Shown in pieces: positions 17,921 to 25,700 of a DNA stretch of 64,000 bases. Within the stretch, counting starts at the first letter, position 1, and each line of letters opens with the position of its first letter. The position numbers were made by a program, and so were the translations under genes. The notes under the pieces were generated by a model that was not told where the DNA came from, searched no databases, and saw nothing but the letters and a program-made list of their open reading frames with translations. Where the stretch lies: assembly GCA_016218805.1 (NCBI GenBank), contig JACRCW010000035.1, forward strand, positions 1-64,000, read 5' to 3'. Source of the DNA: Deltaproteobacteria bacterium. Lineage in GTDB: Bacteria; Myxococcota; JACRCW01.

Positions 17921-19066
17921 TCACCCGCCGTCAGCCGGCGCCAGCCCGTCAAACGCGTCCAGCAGTGCGTCCCCCGGCTCCGCCCCGCGCGAGGCGCGCA
18001 CGTACTCCGCGTACAGCGCGCGCGGTGGCAGCGCGCTGGCGTGCACCCCGGCGGGCGGCGGCGCCTGCGAGGGACGCTCCACCTCAACGCTCACCGCGTT
18101 GGGGAGCAGCCGGCGCACGCGACCGTTCACGTCCGGCTCCGGGCCTTGCAGCGCCACCGTCACGTGCAGCCACCCGGACGCGCGCAGCGACTCCGCATCC
18201 CGCTCCAGCACGGCCAGGGACCCGGCCACCTTCCGCAGCGGCCGTCCCCCCTGGTAGGGCAGCCGCGTCGCACGCGTGGGCTGCCCGGGCTCCACGTCCA
18301 CCAGCAGGTAGCCCTTCTCCTCGCCGGCCTCGCCAAAATCCAGCTGCAGCGGCGAGCCCGCGTAGAACGTGGGCACGCCCGTCCCCTGCACGCGCTGTGG
18401 CCGGTGCAGGTGCCCCAGCCCGGCGTAGTCCGCGCTCCCCGGGATGGCCTCCGCGCTGGCCGCCCAGTCCTGCTCAACGTGCACCGCGCGTTCGCTGCCC
18501 GACAGCAGCGCGCCCTCCAGGTGTGCGTGCGCCAGCAGCACGTTGGCAACGCCCGGCCTGAACCCCGCGCACAGCGCCGCCACCAGCGACGCAAACGCCT
18601 CCGCGTAGGCGCGGCGCGCCGTCACCTCGTCACCCAGCAGCGCGCGCGCCTCCAGGAGCGCGCGCGGGTGCGCAAACGGGACCGCCGCCACCCGCACCGC
18701 CTCCCCGGACCGCGCGGCAACCTCAACCAGGCGGTGGCGCGGGCGTCCCACGGCGGTGACCCCGGCCAGTTCCGCCAGCGTCCCCCACGCCTCCAGCCGC
18801 GCGGGGGAATCATGGTTCCCGGCAAGCACCACCGCCGCGGCCCCCGCGCGTCCCACCCGGCGGAAGAAGCTGAACACCAGCCGTTCGGCCTCCGCGGGCG
18901 GCGCGCCCATGTCAAAGACGTCCCCGGAGTGGAGCAGCACGTCCACGCGCTCGCGCTCCACCACCTCACCCAGGTGCTCCAGCACCGCGCCCAGCTCGTC
19001 CAGGCGGGAGACCCCTTTCCAGGAACGCCCTGCGTGCCAATCACTGGTGTGGAGAAACCGGACCAT
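17921..19066 (-). CDS. sbcD: SbcD/Mre11-type nuclease subunit
   Basis: 381 residues from the ATG at 19066 (alternative ATG at 19078). Calcineurin-like phosphoesterase motifs are in order: HTSDWHAGR (D9, H11), HSGDVFD, LAGNHD, and HAHLEGAL further on, with GLGHLHRPQ as the last metal ligand motif. These bind two Mn2+ ions. It is the nuclease partner of SbcC and the upstream member of a two-gene operon with a four-base gap. It is divergent from the small helical protein at 19214, with 147 bp between. Confidence 0.92.
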   Translation of the reverse strand: MVRFLHTSDWHAGRSWKGVSRLDELGAVLEHLGEVVERERVDVLLHSGDVFDMGAPPAEAERLVFSFFRRVGRAGAAAVVLAGNHDSPARLEAWGTLAELAGVTAVGRPRHRLVEVAARSGEAVRVAAVPFAHPRALLEARALLGDEVTARRAYAEAFASLVAALCAGFRPGVANVLLAHAHLEGALLSGSERAVHVEQDWAASAEAIPGSADYAGLGHLHRPQRVQGTGVPTFYAGSPLQLDFGEAGEEKGYLLVDVEPGQPTRATRLPYQGGRPLRKVAGSLAVLERDAESLRASGWLHVTVALQGPEPDVNGRVRRLLPNAVSVEVERPSQAPPPAGVHASALPPRALYAEYVRASRGAEPGDALLDAFDGLAPADGG

Positions 19067-19213
19067 GCGGCGCCGCATGCTTCCACGGCCCCGTGGTGCC
19101 ACCAAGCGCGGGACCTGGCCTGCCCCCCGCCTACGCTGGACGCGCCGTTGCAAGGCTGCAGCGCGCAGTCCACCATTCCTCGCCGGTGCGGGGTGTCGGG
19201 ACGGAGGTTGTCG

Positions 19214-19774
19214 ATGTCGACCGTGTTGGCGGCCCAGTTGCTCAAGTCGCACCAGGTGCGCATTTCGCGGGCGCTGGCCCGGCAGATCCAGCAGATGGTC
19301 CCGCGCTACCGCGAAGTGGACGCGGGCCTGCTGGAAAAGAACATCCTCACGCTCATGGACGGCATGCACGCGCTTTTGGAACGCGGGGATGACCGCAAGC
19401 TGATGGGCGTGGTTGAGTACGTTGTACAAATCCGGTCCATTGGCGGATTCCAGACGGGCGAGTTCATGCTCGCCTGCCTGTGCTTCCTCCCGGTGATGCG
19501 CCGGTTCTTGGCCGACAAGCTGCCCATGGCGCAGGCCGTGGCGGCGTATGAGGCCGTAGAGAACGCCGCGCTGCCGTTGGTGGCGCGGCTTATCCCGCTT
19601 TATGAAAAAGCCGCCACCGCGTTCCACCAGACGGAGACCCCACCCGAGGTGGACATTGCCGCACTGCGCGGCTCCGGCTCCACGCTGGCCTTCCGCGTGG
19701 AATCCGTCACCGGCGGCGATGAGGAAGAAACCACGGAAATTGACCTGCGCACACCCGCCGCGCGCCGCGCGTGA
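19214..19774 (+). CDS. Uncharacterised all-helical protein
   Basis: 186 residues; ACGGAGG lies just upstream of the ATG. It is predicted to be nearly all alpha-helical, with a run such as LLKSHQVRISRALARQIQQM and GVVEYVVQIRSIGGF, then an acidic C-terminal tail (GGDEEETTEIDL). The pattern is reminiscent of N-terminal sensory domains of RsbR-type proteins or sensor kinases, but no output domain follows. I do not recognise the family with certainty. It stands alone between the divergent sbcDC operon and the convergent PepSY gene. Confidence 0.65.
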   Translation: MSTVLAAQLLKSHQVRISRALARQIQQMVPRYREVDAGLLEKNILTLMDGMHALLERGDDRKLMGVVEYVVQIRSIGGFQTGEFMLACLCFLPVMRRFLADKLPMAQAVAAYEAVENAALPLVARLIPLYEKAATAFHQTETPPEVDIAALRGSGSTLAFRVESVTGGDEEETTEIDLRTPAARRA

Positions 19775-19805
19775 TGCCCATCCGGCGGACGGCGGCTGAC
19801 GGCCC

Positions 19806-20402
19806 TCACCCCAACCAGAGCGCCAACAACGGCACCAGCACCCCTGCCACCGCCAGCATCCCGCCGCGCCCGCGCAGCCCCTTGGGCCCCTTCACAATCA
19901 GCACGCCGGAAACCCCGAGAAACAGCAGCACCAGCGCGTAGCCGTCAGCCACGTACGTCCACGCCTGCCGGCGCTCATTGAGGTGCAGCATGTTGAACTC
20001 CCGCAGCACCGGCCGCGGCGTCTTGCGCGTCCACTCCGCCGTCCCGCGGGAAGGAGTGTAGTCCACCACGTCCGTCTCCCCGTCCGCGTAGAACAGGCCC
20101 AGCCGGTCCGGCGCGCGCCAGAACGCCTTGCGCGGCGCCTCCGCGCGGCCCAGCGCGCGTGACAAGGACGTCACCAGCTCCGCCTGCCGCGCCCGCGCCA
20201 GCTCACCGTCGGTGCCCGCGCCGCCGCCCAGCAACACCGCCGGCCGCCCCACCTCATGCACCGTGCGCGTGACCGCGTGGTTGTAGTCCCAGTGCTCGCG
20301 GTGGTTCACCGCCACGCCGCTGACCGCGTACACCACCGTCAGTCCCAGGCCAAAGAAGCCCAGGTCGCGATGCAACCAGACAAGCGTCTGCCGCCAGCCC
20401 AT
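19806..20402 (-). CDS. PepSY-associated transmembrane protein
   Basis: 198 residues. A first membrane helix (WLHRDLGFFGLGLTVVYAVSG) is followed by HREHWDYNHAV. A periplasmic stretch comes next, and then TM helices near the C terminus (YALVLLFLGVSGVLIV and GGMLAVAGVLVPLLALWLG). The arrangement and the Trp/His pattern match the PepSY-TM family found with metal or redox functions. The start lies seven bases after the DUF4920 stop, so the two form an operon. The exact role is unknown. Confidence 0.8.
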   Translation of the reverse strand: MGWRQTLVWLHRDLGFFGLGLTVVYAVSGVAVNHREHWDYNHAVTRTVHEVGRPAVLLGGGAGTDGELARARQAELVTSLSRALGRAEAPRKAFWRAPDRLGLFYADGETDVVDYTPSRGTAEWTRKTPRPVLREFNMLHLNERRQAWTYVADGYALVLLFLGVSGVLIVKGPKGLRGRGGMLAVAGVLVPLLALWLG

Positions 20403-20409
20403 CAGCGCG

Positions 20410-20997
20410 TCAAATGAAGTCCGCGCCCGTGGCCCGCACCACCACCTGCTTCACACTCCCCGCCACCGCAGCGGGGTCACCCAGCTTGTGCTCGCCGGCC
20501 AGGTGCTGCGCCTGCTCCGCGGCCAGTTCAAGCACCTCCACCACGCCTTCCGCCTCCGCGGTCTTGCCAATGGAGCCCGGAGGAACCAGGAAGCTTGGCG
20601 TGGTCAGCACGCGCACCGTGCGCCCGCTCTGGTCCTCCGCCACCAGCGCAAACCACGCGCGCTTGTGCTGGCACATCGCCGTCACGTCGCCCTTGAGGCG
20701 CACGCGCTTGCCCGCAAAGGCATCCGGGCTGGCCAACAGGTCGGAGACCGTCACCGGCGCGGCGTCGGACAGCGCGGCGCCCACGTGCGTCACCGCCTGG
20801 CCGCGCTCGTCCTGGCGCGTGGTCACGCGGTCATCCGTCAGCGCGGTGGTCTCCGCGCCGCACGCGTGCTCGCCCTTGGCGTGTTCAGCGGGCGCGTGGG
20901 GGGCGGACGGGGCGGCGGAGACGGCCTGCGGCGGGAGCTCCGGCCCGCGGCAGGCGGCAAGGACAAGGAGGGTGGTGGTGACCAGGATGCGGCGCAT
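20410..20997 (-). CDS. DUF4920-like lipoprotein
   Basis: 195 residues with a lipoprotein signal ending in LVLAAC. The mature part has the DUF4920-type core: SPDAFAGKRVRLKGDVTAMC, then WFALVAEDQSGRTVRV and a V/E-rich end (AEAEGVVEVLELAAEQAQHLAGEH). In related proteins the Cys in the VTAMC strand is followed by a second Cys (CxxxxCW); here the second position is Arg (CQHKRAW), so only one Cys remains. Its gene precedes and is probably cotranscribed with a PepSY-TM gene, suggesting a shared periplasmic role, possibly metal-related. Confidence 0.75.
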   Translation of the reverse strand: MRRILVTTTLLVLAACRGPELPPQAVSAAPSAPHAPAEHAKGEHACGAETTALTDDRVTTRQDERGQAVTHVGAALSDAAPVTVSDLLASPDAFAGKRVRLKGDVTAMCQHKRAWFALVAEDQSGRTVRVLTTPSFLVPPGSIGKTAEAEGVVEVLELAAEQAQHLAGEHKLGDPAAVAGSVKQVVVRATGADFI

Positions 20998-21146
20998 GGG
21001 TGGCTCCTCTGCAAGGGCGCGACGACGGCGCGCTGGCTACCACCGCGGAAGCGGGACGCCAACGCGCGCCCCGACGACGCAAGGGCCAACTGGGACGCGA
21101 GCACGCATGCTGACGCTGCCGGAACGGAAGGTCCGCGCGGCGCGGT

Positions 21147-22673
21147 TCATTTCTCCGTGAGCAGCTGTTTGAGCGCCTCGGTGGGGCGGCGGTCTCCCTG
21201 CATCAGTTTGGCGGCTTTACGCAGGTGGCCGTCCGCCGCCGTGCGGTCACCGCGCAGCCGGGCGATCTCACCCGCGTAGTAATGCGCCACGCCGCACTCC
21301 GGGTCCATGCGCAGCACGTCGGTGAGCGCGGCGCGCGGCTCGTCAGGTTGGGCCGGCCGCAGGCGGAAGCGGCACCACGCCAGGTCCGCCTGGAACGCCG
21401 CGTTCTGCGGATCGCAATCCGCGGCAAACTCCAGCAGCGGCAGCGCCTCACTGAACCGTGCCGCCGCCAGGTGCGCGGCGCCTTTGTGGTGCTGCGCATC
21501 CGCGTCCAGGATCTCCGTGCGGATGGCAAAGGCGTTGCCCGCCGCCCGCGGTGAGTCGTCACGCGCCTGCATGCGTTTCCAGGCCAGGCTGTTGCGCGCC
21601 TCCGGGTCCATGAGGGTGGCAAACGCGCGCGCCCCGGCCACAAACAGGTCCTGCGCCTTGTCCTGGAGCGCCGCCAGCGACGGGTGCTCAAACTCCCACG
21701 GCGCGTACTTGCGCGCGAAGCTCAGCCAGTGCTCGCGGATGCGCGCCGGGGTGGCGTCATGGGCGACCCCCAGCAGGTCAAATGCGTCCTGCCGGCGGTG
21801 GTTGAGGTACGCGCGGGTGACGTCGTTGCGCAGCCGCTCCATCTCGGCCTGCGGCATCGGCTCGGGGGACGGCGCGGGTTCGGCCGGCGGCGTGAGGTCC
21901 ACCACGGGTGCGGGCGGGGCCGCGGTGAGCGGTGGCGCGGCCGCGGGGAGTTCATCCTCCGGCAGCACAATCCCCAGCACGTGCAGCGCGTGCAGCAGGC
22001 GCGTCAGCTCGTCCGGCGGGAGGCGGCTGTCCGCCATGAGCTGGTCCAGGCGCTGCGGCGCACGCAGCAGCTGCGCCACGCGCGCGTGCCGCGGCGAAAG
22101 CCGCAGCGACCCCAGCGTCACGGCGGGGGACGGGTGCAGCGCCAGCGGCCGGCCCACCAGCCCCGCCACGCCCTCGTCCACAACGGGCTGCGGCGCGTAG
22201 CGGGTGATGCCGGTGAGCACCAGCTGCGGGACGCGCACCTTCAACGCGCTGTCCACCGCCGGCACTTCCGCGTGGAGGCGGAAGGTGCCCTCGCGCCAGG
22301 TGAAGGCGTCCAGCAGCTTGTACGCCAGGTTCTGCTGCAGGACCTTGAACAGCTCAAACGCGCTCAGCAGTTCGGCGCGCAGCAGCACGTCCGCCAACGA
22401 CGACGACGACTTGGCACTCTCCGCCAGGCACTTCTGGTAGGCGTCCTCCGCCAGCCGCCCGCGCGTGACGAGGAACTTGCCCAGCGTCTCGTGCAGCAGG
22501 TTGCTGCGGCAGTCCACCGGGACGCCGTCCTCCAGCACCACGCGCTTCTCCAACTGGTTGCGCCGCAGTTCCAGGACCACCGTGCGTTCATCGCGCGCCA
22601 GCGCCCACAACAGGTGCGCAAACGACAGGTCCCGCAGCGTGCCTTCGCGGAGTTTGCCCAGGTCCACCGTCAT
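21147..22673 (-). CDS. DUF4388 (PATAN)-domain protein with J-like and TPR regions
   Basis: 508 residues. Residues 1 to about 130 are a DUF4388/PATAN-like domain (LREGTLRDLSFAHLLWALA; VLELRRNQLEKRVVLEDG; HETLGKFLVTRG), common in myxobacterial signalling proteins. A Pro/Ala linker follows around residue 250. Then there is a DnaJ-like segment (AFDLLGVAHDATPARIREHW) with no HPD tripeptide, so it should not stimulate DnaK. The C terminus has TPR-like helices (HLAAARFSEALPLLEFAADC; CGVAHYYAGEIARLRGD). It is probably a cytosolic scaffold. The partner is unknown. Confidence 0.8.
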   Translation of the reverse strand: MTVDLGKLREGTLRDLSFAHLLWALARDERTVVLELRRNQLEKRVVLEDGVPVDCRSNLLHETLGKFLVTRGRLAEDAYQKCLAESAKSSSSLADVLLRAELLSAFELFKVLQQNLAYKLLDAFTWREGTFRLHAEVPAVDSALKVRVPQLVLTGITRYAPQPVVDEGVAGLVGRPLALHPSPAVTLGSLRLSPRHARVAQLLRAPQRLDQLMADSRLPPDELTRLLHALHVLGIVLPEDELPAAAPPLTAAPPAPVVDLTPPAEPAPSPEPMPQAEMERLRNDVTRAYLNHRRQDAFDLLGVAHDATPARIREHWLSFARKYAPWEFEHPSLAALQDKAQDLFVAGARAFATLMDPEARNSLAWKRMQARDDSPRAAGNAFAIRTEILDADAQHHKGAAHLAAARFSEALPLLEFAADCDPQNAAFQADLAWCRFRLRPAQPDEPRAALTDVLRMDPECGVAHYYAGEIARLRGDRTAADGHLRKAAKLMQGDRRPTEALKQLLTEK

Positions 22674-22719
22674 GGGCGCAGTCTTCCACGCCGGGCGGGG
22701 GCCGTTAAGGGGCGGGGGG

Positions 22720-25700
22720 TCAGCGCAGGGCCCAGGTCAGCGTGAAGCCCAGCGCGGCGTTGACGGAGTAGCTGTCCAGCACCAGCACGTAGGTCTGCAC
22801 CGCGGTGCCGCTGTTGGTGACCGTCACCGTTTCCACGGGCGCCCGGTCTGACCCGGCCACGCAGCTTGGTGCCGACAGCGTGGGGCACGCGTCCAGCACC
22901 CACAGCGACGCATCATTGCCGCTTTCCGCAAACGTGAAGGACACATCCAGGGTCTGCGCGGGCTGCAACGCAAAGCGGTAGAACCCGTCCGGTCCCATGG
23001 AGGAGTAACCGGTACAAACGCCGTAGTCCGACGCAGACAGGTCATTGACGAAACCATCCAGCGTGCCCGTGACGGGGCTGGGCGCCAGCAGCAGGTCCGG
23101 TGCGGCGGAGCACGCGTCCGACGGGGTGGGCGCCTGCAACGACGCGGTGCCATGGAACGTGAGCCCCGCGGTGGCCGGCTGCGAATGCACGGCGAGCCAA
23201 TAGGTGCCGGCGGTGGGCAGCACCACGGTGGACGGGTTGGTCCCGAGCGCGCCGCAGCCCACCTCGCTGCCGCACGCGGTGGAGCCAACGCCCCAGAACA
23301 GCAGCGGGTTGTCGTCCATCTGGTCCAGGCGGATGGTGAGCGGCAGCGAAACATCCGTGACGTTGAGCCGGTAATGGACATCACGGCCCGCCGTGGTGCG
23401 GCACGCCGTGGAGCCCCAGTCCCCGCTGGCGAGGATGGTGCTCCCGCTGAAGGAGACGGACCGCGTGGCGCCGCCCAACGACCCCAGGTCCACGGCGAGC
23501 GCGCACCGGTCGTTGGCAGGCACGGCGTCGATGTACTCAAGCTGCACGCGGAACGGGCCCTGGTCCTGGTAGGCCGCTCCCTGGACCACGACGAGGTAGC
23601 CGTTGCCCGGCACGACGGACACCGGGCCCGCGGCGTAGGGTCCCAGCGGGTCACAGGAGCGCTGCAGGATGTTGGCGCACGCGCCCTCCTCCATGATGGC
23701 CACGTTGCCCGGCAGCGCGTTGGCGGGGTCATCCAACACGCGCACGGCGCCGCTGGTGCCCGCGGTGAAGCGGTAGACCACGTCGGGCGCGTCCGCGGGC
23801 GCGGTGCAGCCGGTGATCATGTCCGCGCCGCCGCCCGCCGTGGTCCCGGCCAGCAGGAATGGCGACCCCGCGGAGCTGAGCGTCCCGAGGTCCATCGCCG
23901 TGGGGCAGTCCACGTTGGTGGCGCCCGCTTCAAATGCCAGGTCCACGTCGATCAACGGGTCTGCCTGCGCGTCGAATGCCTGGACCACCAGCGCGTATTC
24001 GGCGGTGGCGCGGACGGGGAGCGCGCGGCCGTCCGCTGCCGCGGTGCACGCGCGCTCCATCAGCGTGGTGCAGTCATTGCGCGTGAGTTCCACCACGTAC
24101 AGCGTGCCGTTGAACGGCGTCACCGGCGTGGCCCGGATGACGCCGGTGGAAGGTGCCACAAAGCGGTGCCACGAGTCCCGCGCCTCCGGCGGCGGCTGGG
24201 TGCAGTTGGTGACCTGGATGGGCCAGGACTGGGCGGACCGGGCAATGTTGGCGCGCACCCGCACGGGCGCTCCCACGGCGGGCGGCGTGATCATCTCCGC
24301 GGTGGCACACGTGGTGTGGGCGCCCGCCTCCACGTACTCCAGCTCGCCCTGGAACGGGCCACCACGGAGCGGGTCATTGTCCATGACCGCCATCCGGTGC
24401 AGCGCGGTTGCCTCCACGTTCATCCACGGCGTGCCGGTGGTGGTCAGCGGCGCGCAGCCCTGCACCGTGCGGCTGGTGCACCCGTCGGACGTGAGGGCCA
24501 CGCGGACGCTGCTGCCCGGTGTGCCCGTCATGCGGGCGCGGACCACGCCGGACCCGGCAACCTGGACGGCGTAGTAGACGTCCGCACCGTAGCCGGGTCC
24601 GCACAGGTCCAGTTCGGCGGACGCGGACGCGGTGTCACCCGAGAACGCCGCGGTACGGGAAGCGGGACTCAACAGCGGCAGCCCCTGGGCCGCGGTGCAG
24701 TCGTTGTTGCCCGGCGGCGGCACCAGGTCCACCTGGACGTCCACAGGGCCCACGGGGAGCCCCGCCTGGCCGCGCACACAGACACCCAGCACGTCCGCCG
24801 CCGCCACCCGTACGCGCGCGTGCGGACACAGGTCCGCCCCAGTGGGCACGTCCACCACGCCCGTGGTGCGCTGGGCCTCCACCACCACATCACCGGTGCA
24901 CGCCGTGCCGTCGGTCACGCGCACGTGGGCGGCGCCCGCCGCGGTGCTGCGGAAGGTCATGCAGTCCTCGTCAAACCCGGGGCCCACGGAGACCTGGTAC
25001 TGCGCGGGAATGTCCATCGCGACCGTGCCATCCGGCGTCGGCGGATCGTCCCCTACCTCGGTGTTGACGCCGGGCCCCCACGCACACGCCGGCAGCGCCG
25101 GAGGCGGGAGGTGCCACAACACAAAACCGTTGCCCGACGGCGCCGTGACGTCCTCCACCTCCGACGCCAACTCGACGCCGTTGCAGTCCAGGCGCGCCAG
25201 GTGCGCGCCGCCTCGCACCGCCAGGCCCACCACCAACCCGCCGTCCGCGGTCCGGTGCAGCGTCTCCAAACCCACCCGTGCACCGGAGCCGGACGGCGTG
25301 ACGCGTGCCACGCCGCGCACGGCGCCCTGGGCGTCCAGCCGGACCACCAGGCCCGGTGACATCCCGCGCTGCGCCACGCTGCCGCGGACAAAGTACTCCT
25401 CCACGCGGGGTGACGAAGCGCCCGGCATGGTGCGGCGCAGGCGCACGATGCGTTCGCCGCCACCGGCCAGGGCCACCGCGCCGCCGGGCAGGCCCAGGGA
25501 GAGCGGCAGCAGCACTGGCGGGGACAGCCGCCCACCGCTGAACCGGGTGTCGGCCTCGCCCAGCACGTCCACGCCAAACACGCTGGCACCCGCAGCGTCC
25601 AATGACAGCACCCACGTCACGGGCTCTGCCAACGGGGAGGACGCCGTCACGCCGCCGGGCGCCAGCAGCACGCCATCCCAGACCTGGCCGGCCATCAACG

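Noticed and set aside
15238..18561. Plus-strand reading frame of about 1,100 codons opposite sbcC
   Set aside because: It has no recognisable motif, is Arg/Ala-rich and is fully opposite the zinc-hook SMC gene; a GC-bias shadow.
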